Made by a program: the position numbers and the translations under genes. From NCBI GenBank assembly GCA_041906465.1, contig JAYRJE010000023.1:4948-68947 (forward strand): DNA of 64,000 nt. The letters are read 5' to 3'. Under the pieces are notes generated by a model. That model made no database searches, was not told the origin of the DNA, and worked only from the letters and a program-made list of their open reading frames with translations. Below are positions 51,877 to 60,589 of this stretch, piece by piece; positions within the stretch are counted from its first letter, which is position 1, and the number at the start of each line of letters is the position of its first letter. Source of the stretch: Didemnitutus sp041906465. Lineage in GTDB: Bacteria > Verrucomicrobiota > Verrucomicrobiia > Opitutales > Opitutaceae.

Positions 51877-53217
51877 CTAATTATCTACTTTGTCCCGGTC
51901 ACCACGAGCCGCGCCTCGGACCGGACGCATTGGCAGAACTGTCACCGGACTTAGCTGTGGACGCAGTTCGAAAAATTCCCGCCCCTGTTGCTGGGTCACC
52001 CCAAGTCCGCGATACGAATTGTGCAGGGTGTAGGCGCTGCCGCGGTGTCGGAGGATCAACGCCGTTTTGCTGGCACTTTGATGCTTCGCGACATGAAAGG
52101 TGCAGAAAGTTCGCCGCCGTGCGTTCCACGGCCATTTCGCGATGATCGCCTTCGATTCGGGCGTCCGGAGGAGATGCTTGATCGGCATCCTGGCCAATTC
52201 GTCCGCGCGTGCTTGCTCGGGGATGGCGGCGAGAACGCGAAGTCGGTCCCACTTGGGGCCGAAGTTCTTCGGCCGGAGCAAACCGGCCTTGGGACCGTAT
52301 GCAGTCCACCATTCCCAGAAGTTTTCTTCGAGATCCGTGATCACTTCACGTGCTCCGGTCTTCGCGACCGCGGCTGGAATCATGACCTCCCGATTCTCCG
52401 GATGCACGAACTCCGCCCGGAAATCAGCCATCTCATCGTCGGCACGGACGCCGGCCAGCAATTGGATGATTTCATGAGCGATCAGGTCCGGAGCATACCG
52501 CTCCGCAGCGCGCAGATAGTTTCTCGCAGCGTCGAGCCTCAGAAATTCGATTTCCTTCTTTTCCTCGCGTGGGAGCATCCGCTTCCGAATGCCGGCCGCA
52601 GGATTATGCTGGATGTGGCTGCGCTCCACCAGCCATCCGAAGAATTCGCAGATCGCCGTCTTGTGGTTTCTGACCGTCCGGGGCGCCGCGTCCTTCAGGT
52701 CACCCAAATAATTCATGATCTGCTCGCGCGTTACCGTTTCAGGATATCTGTCGCCGAACGTCCGGATGAAGGCTCCACCGCGTGACTTGAGGTCACTCCA
52801 GTGGCGTTCTTCACCCAAGCGGCGCTTAACGTCGTCGAGGAAGTCGTTGAACAGGACGTTGAGCTTCTTTTTTGCAGTCTCGGGATGATGCAGGCGCCAG
52901 AACTTTGCCACAGTCGCCAACGGCACCCCGCCGGTAATCTTCAGCGCAGCTTCGTAGTCGGCAGCAGCAGCGCGATCGAAGAGAAACTCACCCGCACCCG
53001 CAGTGCCGTGCTGCTCCAGAATGCGGGGGATGTCCGCTTCGGCCGCTGCTTTGGTCTCATAAAACGGCCGATGCCGCTGGAGGACGGGAGCCCCGGATTC
53101 TTGGAGCACGATCGTCCCGTCCTTGTTTGTCTTGGGCGTCGTATAGCGCAGATACCAGCAGCTACGCTGCTTCGCCCGCTTCTTTGCTCGGTCGAGGAAA
53201 GGACCGGTGATCTGCAT
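51877..53217 (-). CDS. tyrosine recombinase / integrase next to tRNA-Asp
   Basis: The 446-residue protein starts MQITGPFLDRAKKRAKQRSC. An N-terminal arm and core-binding region precede the catalytic domain: first Arg in IIQLLAGVRADDEMADF (box I), RRRTFCTFHVAKHQSASKTA (box II, where the usual H-x-x-R reads N-A-R-R), ALILRHRGSAYTLHNSYRGL with the nucleophile Tyr. Apart from the box II His the set is intact. It is directly downstream of the 3' end of tRNA-Asp, the common location for an integrase and its attachment site. I found no second copy of the tRNA end in the window. Confidence 0.75.
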   Translation of the reverse strand: MQITGPFLDRAKKRAKQRSCWYLRYTTPKTNKDGTIVLQESGAPVLQRHRPFYETKAAAEADIPRILEQHGTAGAGEFLFDRAAAADYEAALKITGGVPLATVAKFWRLHHPETAKKKLNVLFNDFLDDVKRRLGEERHWSDLKSRGGAFIRTFGDRYPETVTREQIMNYLGDLKDAAPRTVRNHKTAICEFFGWLVERSHIQHNPAAGIRKRMLPREEKKEIEFLRLDAARNYLRAAERYAPDLIAHEIIQLLAGVRADDEMADFRAEFVHPENREVMIPAAVAKTGAREVITDLEENFWEWWTAYGPKAGLLRPKNFGPKWDRLRVLAAIPEQARADELARMPIKHLLRTPESKAIIAKWPWNARRRTFCTFHVAKHQSASKTALILRHRGSAYTLHNSYRGLGVTQQQGREFFELRPQLSPVTVLPMRPVRGAARGDRDKVDN

Positions 53218-53330
53218 GCGAAAAATCTAGTGGCTTTCCGGTGGCTTCAAAAGAAGCAAATGGCACACAAAACCACGCAAAATCCCGGAGTTTCACAAAA
53301 CCCAGGGATTGCGGCTTTTCAGAATGAAAA

Positions 53331-53355
53331 TGCCCGTTCGGGTGGAGAACGGGCA
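53331..53355 (-). terminator. terminator after tRNA-Asp
   Basis: tgcccgttc and gaacgggca form a 9-bp stem with a 7-base loop; on the minus strand it is followed by ATTTTCATTC. It lies just beyond the tRNA 3' end, so it terminates the tRNA transcript. Confidence 0.7.
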
Positions 53356-53365
53356 GTTTCTGAAG

Positions 53366-53442
53366 TGGCGGGATGGACGGGACTCGAACCCGCGGCCTTC
53401 TGCGTGACAGGCAGACGCTCTAACCAGCTGAGCTACCACCCC
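53366..53442 (-). tRNA. tRNA-Asp (GTC anticodon)
   Basis: 77 bases with encoded CCA and discriminator G. The acceptor stem GGGGTGG pairs with CCATCCC (one G-U). The anticodon stem TCTGC/GCAGA closes CTGTCAC, giving GTC. D arm AGCTCAGCTGGTTAGAGC and T loop GTTCGAGT are normal. It is downstream of ribF on the same strand and next to the integrase gene. Confidence 0.95.
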
Positions 53443-53487
53443 GTGAGGGACGAAAGAGGCCGAAAAGTAGAATCGGCCCCACCCTAG

Positions 53488-54459
53488 TCAAGCGTCGTTT
53501 GGCGTTTCTTCGGCAGAAATTTTTCCGAGCGCCTCCAGGGCGGCTAAACGATCCATTTCGATCTGTTTGCGTAGCTCCTCGACCCCGGAAAACTTCCTCT
53601 CCGGTCGCAAGAAGCGCAGCCAGCGCACCGTCACGCGGTCCCCATAAGTGAGCGTCGTGGGTGTCAGCACGTGGACTTCCAAGCGTGGCGCCACCGTCCC
53701 GCTCTCGACCGTCGGGCGCAGACCGTAATTCGCCACGCCCGGCTGCATTCGGCCGTCCGGCCCGCTCACGGTGACGAGATAGACGCCGTAGCGCGGCGCG
53801 AGCCCGGGCTGCCAGGTCAGGTTAAGCGTGGGGAAACCAAGCGTGCGACCGAGTCGCTTCCCCTGCTCCACCGTGCCTTCCGCGAAATACGAGTAACCGA
53901 GCAACGCGTTCGCCGCTTCGATCTCGCCCGCCGCAATCAGCTCGCGGATGCGGCTGCTGCTGATCGGCGCGCCGTTGTGGTTCAGGCGCGGCGCGCTGTA
54001 GACGGCGAAGCCCGCCTCGCGCGCGGCGGCGATCAGCGTTGCCGTGTCGCCCTCGCGACCGCGGCCGAAGCGGAAATTCTCGCCGACGTAGACCGCTTCG
54101 AGTCCCGGAAAGGCGCGTTTGAGCAAGGCGACGAAATCACGCGCGGTCGTCGCGGCAAACTCGAGCGAGAACGGGTGTTCGACGATGAAGTCCAAGCCAA
54201 GCCGGCCGAGCTGCTCGCGTTTCATTTCACGCGACAGGATCAACGCCGTCGGCGTCTCCGGACGCAACACGGTGCTCGGGTGCGGCCAAAACGTGAGCAC
54301 GCCAGCGCAACCACGTGCGCGCCGTGCCGAGTGCACCGCGGCTTCGATGACCGATTGATGGCCAAGGTGCACACCATCGAACATGCCGATGGCGACGTGA
54401 ACCGGACCGGCGGGCAGCGTCACCCGCTCGAGCGAGTCGAACTGCCGCGGCGCGTTCAC
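53488..54459 (-). CDS. ribF: bifunctional riboflavin kinase / FAD synthetase
   Basis: The 323-residue protein starts at a GTG that overlaps the truB stop (GTGA). The nucleotidyltransferase domain has VHVAIGMFDGVHLGHQSVIE (G-x-F-D-G-x-H-x-G-H) and TFWPHPSTVL; ISSSRIRELIAAGEIEAANA closes it. The kinase domain has GRTLGFPTLNLTWQPGLAPR (G-F-P-T-x-N) and GVANYGLRPTVESG. It converts riboflavin to FMN and FAD. The start at 54459 fits the usual family length of about 310. Confidence 0.9.
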   Translation of the reverse strand: MNAPRQFDSLERVTLPAGPVHVAIGMFDGVHLGHQSVIEAAVHSARRARGCAGVLTFWPHPSTVLRPETPTALILSREMKREQLGRLGLDFIVEHPFSLEFAATTARDFVALLKRAFPGLEAVYVGENFRFGRGREGDTATLIAAAREAGFAVYSAPRLNHNGAPISSSRIRELIAAGEIEAANALLGYSYFAEGTVEQGKRLGRTLGFPTLNLTWQPGLAPRYGVYLVTVSGPDGRMQPGVANYGLRPTVESGTVAPRLEVHVLTPTTLTYGDRVTVRWLRFLRPERKFSGVEELRKQIEMDRLAALEALGKISAEETPNDA

Positions 54460-55187
54460 GAATAGGCGATGCGTGGCGCCGCCTCGAGGATCGGGATGAG
54501 GCGCTTTTCGAGCTCCGGCAGCGGCATCGCTTCGATGTCGGCCAGCGTCGTGCATTGCGCGATGGTGAACTTGCCGCTGCCCGTGCGACGCAGCCCGGAG
54601 AGGTGCGCGCCGCAGCCAATTTTTTCGCCGAGATCGCCCGCGATCACACGAACGTAAGTGCCCTTGGTGCAGGCGAGGCGGAACTGGATCTTCGGCGACG
54701 CAAAGCCGAGCAGGTCGAACGCGGCGACGCGGATGAAACGCGGCTCGCGCTCCACTTCCTCGCCTTCGCGTGCTTTCTTGTAGAGCGGCACGCCGCCGAT
54801 CTTCACCGCGGAAAACATCGGGGGCGTCTGGTATTGGTCGCCCATGAAGCCCTTCATCGCCTCGCGAACTTGCGCTTCGGTGAGCGGCGGCACGGGACGC
54901 GTTTCCATGATCTCCCCCTCGGCGTCGAGCGTGTTGGTCTTCGCGCCGAGCGTGATCTCGCCCTCGTAAACCTTGTCTTCGCTGATGAGGTATTGGGAAA
55001 TCTTGGTGGCTTTGCCAACGAGCATGACGAGCAACCCGGTCGCGAGCGGATCGAGCGTGCCGGCATGGCCGATGCGCTGGATCTGGAATTTCCGGCGGAG
55101 GCGATAGACGACGTCGTGGGACGTCATGCCGGTGGGCTTGTCGACGAGCAGGACGCCCTCGACTTCTTTGGGTGGACGGAGGCTCAT
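54456..55187 (-). CDS. truB: tRNA pseudouridine-55 synthase
   Basis: The 243-residue enzyme has GVLLVDKPTGMTSHDVVYRL, then IGHAGTLDPLATGLLVMLVG with the catalytic Asp in the G-T-L-D-P motif, and TKGTYVRVIAGDLGEKIGCG. It makes pseudouridine 55 in tRNA T loops. It overlaps nrnA by 4 bp and ribF by 4 bp, in tight operon order. Confidence 0.95.
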   Translation of the reverse strand: MSLRPPKEVEGVLLVDKPTGMTSHDVVYRLRRKFQIQRIGHAGTLDPLATGLLVMLVGKATKISQYLISEDKVYEGEITLGAKTNTLDAEGEIMETRPVPPLTEAQVREAMKGFMGDQYQTPPMFSAVKIGGVPLYKKAREGEEVEREPRFIRVAAFDLLGFASPKIQFRLACTKGTYVRVIAGDLGEKIGCGAHLSGLRRTGSGKFTIAQCTTLADIEAMPLPELEKRLIPILEAAPRIAYS

Positions 55188-56185
55188 TTGGCTTTGAGGG
55201 CGTCGACTTCCTGCAATCGCTGCGCGAACGCCGCGACGAGTTTCGGATAGAACGAGGACAGCGTGTCGGGAAAATTCAAGCCGGCCGCACTCGCGTGGCC
55301 GCCGCCGTTGAATTTCGCCGCGATCGAATCCATGCGGTAGATCGCATCCTGAGCGCGGAGGCTGGCCTTCATCACGCCGGGGCGCTCCTCGATCAGTGCG
55401 CCGATGGCGACGCCGTCGAGCGCACGTGCATAATCGACGAGACCTTCGGTGTCTTCAACGGTCGCTCCGGTCTGCTCGAAGATGCCTTGCGGGAGAATGC
55501 CGATGCAGACGCGGCCGCCGCACTCGAGCTTCAGCGAACTGATGAAATGTTGCAGCAGCTTCAGTTTCCCGAGCGACTCACGCTCGTAGAGTTCCTGGCC
55601 GGCCTGCGCGGGATTCGCGCCGCGCGCGAGGAGTTCGCCGGCGAGCGTGAAGACGCGCTGCGACGTCGAGGCGAAGCGGAACTGACCGGTGTCGGTCATG
55701 ATGCCGGTGTAGAGTGCCTGCGCGGACACGGCGTCGATCGGGATGCCAGCGTCGAGGAAAAGGCCCGCGAGCACTTCGGCGGTGGCGGCGCTCTTTGTGT
55801 CGACGAAGTTGTGGCGCGCGAACCCGACGTTCGACAGGTGGTGATCGAAGCAGCCGAAGGCATCCGCGTAGAGAGCGCGCGTGCGGTCGCCGGCGCGATT
55901 GTGGTCGGCGCAGTCGGTGAAGACCGCGAGACGGCCGTCATGCTCGATGTGGTCGCGCTGGAAGAACGGCGTGTCGCCGAGCAGGAACTTGATGCGACGC
56001 GGGACAGGATCGGGATTGATCGCGATCGCGTCGATGCCGCGCGCGCGCAGGGCGCGGGTCAGCGCGACCTGCGAGCCGATGCAGTCGCCGTCGGGACGCT
56101 GGTGGCCGATGACCGCCACGCGCTGGCCGGAGAGATCCCGCAGGAAATCGGCGAACTGCGCCTTGAACTCCGGATAGTAACTCAT
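55184..56185 (-). CDS. nrnA: DHH-family phosphoesterase (nanoRNase/pAp phosphatase, NrnA-type)
   Basis: The 333-residue protein contains the DHH motifs in order: VIGHQRPDGDCIGSQVALTR, FTDCADHNRAGDRTR, GCFDHHLSNVGFARHNFV, and TDTGQFRFASTSQRVF; the DHHA1 domain has RAQDAIYRMDSIAAKFNGGG followed by HASAAGLNFP (G-G-G-H). It degrades short oligonucleotides and 3'-phosphoadenosine 5'-phosphate. Location between rbfA and truB matches other phyla. Confidence 0.9.
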   Translation of the reverse strand: MSYYPEFKAQFADFLRDLSGQRVAVIGHQRPDGDCIGSQVALTRALRARGIDAIAINPDPVPRRIKFLLGDTPFFQRDHIEHDGRLAVFTDCADHNRAGDRTRALYADAFGCFDHHLSNVGFARHNFVDTKSAATAEVLAGLFLDAGIPIDAVSAQALYTGIMTDTGQFRFASTSQRVFTLAGELLARGANPAQAGQELYERESLGKLKLLQHFISSLKLECGGRVCIGILPQGIFEQTGATVEDTEGLVDYARALDGVAIGALIEERPGVMKASLRAQDAIYRMDSIAAKFNGGGHASAAGLNFPDTLSSFYPKLVAAFAQRLQEVDALKAK

Positions 56186-56538
56186 TCCGGCTTCTTCCCT
56201 TGCTTGTCGAGTTCGTCGATCAGGCTCTCGATGCGCACGGCGCGCTCGCCGGAGGCGTCGTGATGAAACGTCAGCGTGGGCACGTGGCGCATCACGACGT
56301 TCTTCGCGACGACACCGCGAATCTCGGTGAGTTTCGATCGCAGCCAGCGGCCCATCTTCGCGATCTCGTCCGGGTCCGAACCCACGACCGAGTAATAGAT
56401 CTTCGCCTCGCGGAGATCGCCGGTGACGTCGGCACCGGCGATGGTCAGGCGCGTGGCCTCGCTTGTGTAGCGCTTGCGCAGATAGGCGCTGATTTCGCGC
56501 TGCAGCAGCTCGTTGACGCGGAGAAGTCGGTTGCTCAT
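56182..56538 (-). CDS. rbfA: ribosome-binding factor A
   Basis: The 118-residue protein starts MSNRLLRVNELLQREISAYL and has the KH-like core TIAGADVTGDLREAKIYYSV and RHVPTLTFHHDASGERAVRI. It helps 16S rRNA 5' maturation on the 30S subunit. It is 49 bp after infB and overlaps nrnA by 4 bp. Confidence 0.95.
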   Translation of the reverse strand: MSNRLLRVNELLQREISAYLRKRYTSEATRLTIAGADVTGDLREAKIYYSVVGSDPDEIAKMGRWLRSKLTEIRGVVAKNVVMRHVPTLTFHHDASGERAVRIESLIDELDKQGKKPE

Positions 56539-56587
56539 GGCGGGCTGGCGGGATGGAACCGAGAGCCGAAGGAGGTGCGGCGCCCGG

Positions 56588-59167
56588 TTAGAGCGACGCG
56601 CGCACCTTCTGGATCTCGAAGCACTCGATCTTGTCGCCGGGCTGGTAGCCGTCGAAGCCGTCGAGGCGGATGCCGCACTCGAGGCCGGCACGGACTTCGT
56701 TCGCGTCGTCCTTGAAACGGCGGAGCGTGCCGACCTTGCCTTCGAAGACCGACTCCTTGCCGCGGCGGACGCGGGCGGAGATGTTGCGGTTGATCTTGCC
56801 CTCGGTGACGAGGCAGCCGGCGACGAAGCCGTGCGAAATCGGGAACACCTGGCGGACTTCGGCGACGCCGAGCTTGTTCTCCTTGAGATCGGGCTCAAGC
56901 AGATCGGCCATCATCTCTTTCACGCGGTCGCCGAGTTCGTAGATGATGTTGAAGTGCTCAATGGTGACGCCGTGGTGCTTCGCGAGCGGCGTGACGCCGT
57001 TCTCCTGCTTCGTGTTGAAGCCGATGATGACGGCCTTCGCGGCGCTGGCCATGAGCACGTCATTCTTGGTGACGATGCCGACGTCGGCCGAGACAACATC
57101 GAGCTTCACTTTGGCGCTCTTGATGCCTTCGAGGACGCTGCGAACCGCTTCGACGGAACCGTAGACGTCCGACTTGAGGACGACCTTCAGCACCTTCTCC
57201 TGCGTCGCGGCGATGTTGGCGAAGAGCGCGTCGAGCGAAGTGTCCTTCGGCGCGGCAGCAGCGGTGACCGCTTCCTTCTTCAGCTGATGCTCGGCGTCTT
57301 CCGCCAGCTTCTCGGCCTCACGGGCATTCTTCACCGCGGAGAATTTCATGCCGCTGTCCGGCGTGCCGGACCAGCCGATGACACGCACGGGCGCGGACGG
57401 CGGGGCTTCCTTCACGTTGGCGCCGGCGTCGTCGAACATCGCGCGGACCTTGCACCAGTGCGGGCCGCAGACGAGCGCGTCGCCGACGCGGAGCGTGCCG
57501 CGCTGGACGATGACCGTCGCGAGCGGGCCGCGACCGACTTCGACCTCGGACTCGATGACCACGCCGCTGGCTTCCGCCTTCGGGTTGGCCTTGAGGTCGA
57601 GGACTTCGGCTTGGAGGAGAATGTAGTCGAGGAGTTCGGTGATGCCCTGGTTCTTGATCGCCGCGACCGGCACGGTGATGACGTCGCCGCCCCAGTCTTC
57701 AGGGGCGATGTTGCGCTCCTGCATCTGGCCCTTCACGCGATCGAGGTTCGCGCCCTTCACGTCCATCTTGTTGACGGCGACCATGAGGTTGACCTTGGCG
57801 TTCTGCGCGTGCTTCAGCGCCTCGTCGGTCTGAGGCATGAAGCCGTCGTCGGCCGCGACGACGAGCACCGCGATGTCGGTGACGTTCGCGCCGCGCGCAC
57901 GCATCGCCGAGAAGGCGGCGTGGCCGGGCGTGTCGAGGAAGGTGATTTTCTTGCCGTTGTGCTCGATCTGGTAAGCGCCGATGTGCTGCGTGATGCCACC
58001 GAACTCGCCGGCGGCGACGTTGGCCTTGCGGATGGCGTCGAGCAGCGAGGTCTTGCCGTGGTCGACGTGGCCCATGATGACCACGACCGGCGGACGCGGC
58101 GCGAGATTCTTGATGTCTTCTTCGCGCGCCTTTTCTTCGCGCGATTTTTTCTCCTCTTCCTTCTTTTCCTTCGGGCTGACCTGCGGCTGTTCGCCGCGGT
58201 GTTTGATGTCGAGGAGGAACCCGTGTTTCTCGGCGAGCTTGTTGGCCACCGCTTCGTCGATCGACTGGTTCATCGACGCGAAGATGCTCATTTCCATGAG
58301 CTCGGAGATCAGCTTGAACGGCTTGAGGCCGAGCGCGACGGCGAAGTCGCGGACGATGATCGGCGGCTTGAGGTGAATGATCTTCACGCCGCCTTCTTCC
58401 GTCACGGTGACGGAAGAGACGGTCGGCGCGGCTGGCGGAGCCGGAGGGGCCTTGAATGCGGGCGGCGGCGGCGGCAGCGTGGGCGATGATCCCGGGCGCG
58501 CGGCAGGCGCCGGCGGAGGCGGCGGCATGTTCGGGGCTTTCGCGACGGGCGCAGGAGGAGGCGTCGGCGCGGCTTTGGCGATCGGCGCGGGGGCCACAGG
58601 AGCCGGCGCAATCGGTGCAGGCTTCGGTGCAAAAGCAGGAGCGGGTGTCGCCACGGGAGCGGGCACGGATGCAGGAGACGCCGGGCGCGGAGCGACGGGC
58701 GGCGGCAGCGGAGCGGCCTTGAAGACGGGCGGGGCGACCACGGGAGGCGGAGCCTTCGGAGCAGGCGCGACCGGCGCCGCAGGTGCGGGTGGCGGCGCAA
58801 CCGGCGCGGGTGCAGCCGCGGCGGCGGCGGCAGCCTTCGCGGCAGCGGCAGCTTTCGCCGCTTCCTCTTTTTCGCGCGCGACATCTTGCGCGCTCTTCAC
58901 GAAGACCCCGGCGGGCAACTTCACGTGCGGAACCGTGGTCTCGCTCGCGACGGCGGTCTCGACCGCGGCGGGCGCTGACGGCGCAGCTTCAGCGGCGGCG
59001 GCTTTGGCGCCCCAATGCTTCTCGATCTCGTCGTAGTAGATCTTGCTGACGGTGCTCGAGACCGACTTGGTGTCCGCTGAGACGAAGCCCTGCTCCTTCA
59101 GCCAGGAGAGCATCTCCTTGGCCTCAACCTTGTATTGTTTGGCGATCTCGTGAATGCGGGCGCTCAT
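56588..59167 (-). CDS. infB: translation initiation factor IF-2
   Basis: The 859-residue protein has an N-terminal IF2N domain (ARIHEIAKQYKVEAKEMLSW), a Pro/Ala-rich linker of about 180 residues, a second IF2N-like part, and the GTPase domain with VVVIMGHVDHGKTSLLDAIR near residue 367, LDTPGHAAFSAMRARG and VAVNKMDVKG. Domains II to IV follow with VVIESEVEVGRGPLATVIVQ and GYQPGDKIECFEIQ near the end. It places initiator tRNA on the 30S subunit. The linker is unusually rich in Ala-Pro. Confidence 0.95.
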   Translation of the reverse strand: MSARIHEIAKQYKVEAKEMLSWLKEQGFVSADTKSVSSTVSKIYYDEIEKHWGAKAAAAEAAPSAPAAVETAVASETTVPHVKLPAGVFVKSAQDVAREKEEAAKAAAAAKAAAAAAAAPAPVAPPPAPAAPVAPAPKAPPPVVAPPVFKAAPLPPPVAPRPASPASVPAPVATPAPAFAPKPAPIAPAPVAPAPIAKAAPTPPPAPVAKAPNMPPPPPAPAARPGSSPTLPPPPPAFKAPPAPPAAPTVSSVTVTEEGGVKIIHLKPPIIVRDFAVALGLKPFKLISELMEMSIFASMNQSIDEAVANKLAEKHGFLLDIKHRGEQPQVSPKEKKEEEKKSREEKAREEDIKNLAPRPPVVVIMGHVDHGKTSLLDAIRKANVAAGEFGGITQHIGAYQIEHNGKKITFLDTPGHAAFSAMRARGANVTDIAVLVVAADDGFMPQTDEALKHAQNAKVNLMVAVNKMDVKGANLDRVKGQMQERNIAPEDWGGDVITVPVAAIKNQGITELLDYILLQAEVLDLKANPKAEASGVVIESEVEVGRGPLATVIVQRGTLRVGDALVCGPHWCKVRAMFDDAGANVKEAPPSAPVRVIGWSGTPDSGMKFSAVKNAREAEKLAEDAEHQLKKEAVTAAAAPKDTSLDALFANIAATQEKVLKVVLKSDVYGSVEAVRSVLEGIKSAKVKLDVVSADVGIVTKNDVLMASAAKAVIIGFNTKQENGVTPLAKHHGVTIEHFNIIYELGDRVKEMMADLLEPDLKENKLGVAEVRQVFPISHGFVAGCLVTEGKINRNISARVRRGKESVFEGKVGTLRRFKDDANEVRAGLECGIRLDGFDGYQPGDKIECFEIQKVRASL

Positions 59168-59216
59168 TAAGTCAGTGTGTCAGTAAGAGAGTAACGTTGC
59201 GTAGCGTAAGTGAAAA

Positions 59217-60449
59217 TCAGGCAGAAGCGCCGGAAACCTTGGCGATGACGCCCTGCGCCTCTTCGGCGGAGAAGCCCATATCGACCAAGTCGTTCGCTTC
59301 GACACCTTCGAAGGCGGCGGGTGAGTTGATGCCGTTCGCAACGAGGCGTTCGGCGATCGTGGCTTCGAAACCGAACGCGCCGACGAGCGCCGTGATGGCT
59401 TGCGCGCGAGGATCGGAAGCGGTGGCCTTCCACTCTTCGATGTCGAGGCGCCAGCCGACGAGGCGCGAGGTGAGGCGCGCGTTCTGGCCCTTGCGGCCGA
59501 TGGCGACGGCGAGGTCCTCGTTCGCGACGCGCACGAGCATGCGCTTGTTCTTTTCGTCGAGAACGATCTCGCGCGGCACGGCGGGCTTCAGGGCCTCGAC
59601 CAGCATTTCTTTCGGGTCGGCGTGGAAAGGAATGATATCGATCTTCTCGCCGCCGAGTTCGCGCACGATGCTCTTCACGCGCGCGCCACGGGCGCCGACG
59701 CAGGCGCCGACCGGGTCGACCTTCGGATCGGTGCTCGTGACGGCGATCTTCGTGCGGTAACCCGGCTCGCGGGCGAACGCCTCGATCTTCACGGTGCCGT
59801 CGGCGATTTCGGTGACTTCGAGTTCGAAGAGACGGCGGACAAACTTCGGCGTCGCGCGGCTGAGGATCACCTCGGGACCGCGGCTGGAATTCTCGATTTC
59901 GAGCAGGAAGCAGCGGATGCGCTCGCCCGGGGCGTATTCTTCGCCGGGGACTTGCTCCTTGCCGGGCATGACCGCCTCAGCCTTGCCGAGGTCGATGAAC
60001 AGGTCGTTGCGCTCGCGGCGGCGCACGGTGCCGCTGACGATGTCGCCGACGGAGTCCTTGAAATCGTCGTAGATGCGCTCCTTCTCGAACTGACGGAGTC
60101 GCTGCATGATCGCCTGGCGCGCGGTCTGCGCAGCGATGCGACCGAGATAGGACGGATCGATTTCCTTTTCGATCGACTCACCGATCACGGCGCCGGCTTT
60201 GAACACTTGCGCTTTCTCGACGTGAATCTGCGTCTTCGGATCAGCGACGGAATCCACCACTTTCATCACCGCCCAAGCCTTGAGCTGCCCGTTCTTCGGG
60301 TTGATCTCGATCTTGAGGTCCTGGCCCGAATTCACGCCCTTCAGCGCCGCCGTCTTGATGGCGTTCACAATGGCGGAGATCATATCGGCACGAGGAATGC
60401 CTTTCTCCTTCTCCATGTATTCGAGGACGGACAGGATTTCGCTGCTCAT
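59217..60449 (-). CDS. nusA: transcription termination/antitermination factor NusA
   Basis: The 410-residue protein starts MSSEILSVLEYMEKEKGIPR with the N-terminal RNAP-binding domain. An S1 domain follows (DIVSGTVRRRERNDLFIDLG), then two KH domains (GACVGARGARVKSIVRELGG and AIGRKGQNARLTSRLVGWRL), and a single C-terminal helix-hairpin repeat (FEGVEANDLVDMGFSAEEAQ). It pauses or antiterminates RNAP. rimP, which often precedes it, is absent here. An intrinsic terminator lies 18 bp upstream of its start codon. Confidence 0.95.
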   Translation of the reverse strand: MSSEILSVLEYMEKEKGIPRADMISAIVNAIKTAALKGVNSGQDLKIEINPKNGQLKAWAVMKVVDSVADPKTQIHVEKAQVFKAGAVIGESIEKEIDPSYLGRIAAQTARQAIMQRLRQFEKERIYDDFKDSVGDIVSGTVRRRERNDLFIDLGKAEAVMPGKEQVPGEEYAPGERIRCFLLEIENSSRGPEVILSRATPKFVRRLFELEVTEIADGTVKIEAFAREPGYRTKIAVTSTDPKVDPVGACVGARGARVKSIVRELGGEKIDIIPFHADPKEMLVEALKPAVPREIVLDEKNKRMLVRVANEDLAVAIGRKGQNARLTSRLVGWRLDIEEWKATASDPRAQAITALVGAFGFEATIAERLVANGINSPAAFEGVEANDLVDMGFSAEEAQGVIAKVSGASA

Positions 60450-60467
60450 GATGGTTGGTGTGGTGGG

Positions 60468-60496
60468 AAAAAAAAGGCGGGACCCGAAGGCCCGCC
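60468..60496 (-). terminator. intrinsic terminator directly upstream of nusA
   Basis: On the minus strand GGCGGG pairs with CCCGCC around the loop CCTTCGGGT and is followed by eight T residues; the last T is 18 bp before the nusA ATG. It ends the DUF2851 transcript and could also be a leader attenuator for nusA. Confidence 0.8.
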
Positions 60497-60589
60497 CACT
60501 TGTGGAAAGTGAACTTTAAGTGAGCGCGCAAGGTATCTGCCGTCCCTGCGCGTTGTCAAGCACGCCGCCTATAGCGGATTGACAGGCAC

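Noticed and set aside
51900..53365. second copy of the tRNA-Asp 3' end (attachment site)
   Set aside because: I compared the tRNA end with both sides of the integrase by eye and found no match, so no attR is claimed.
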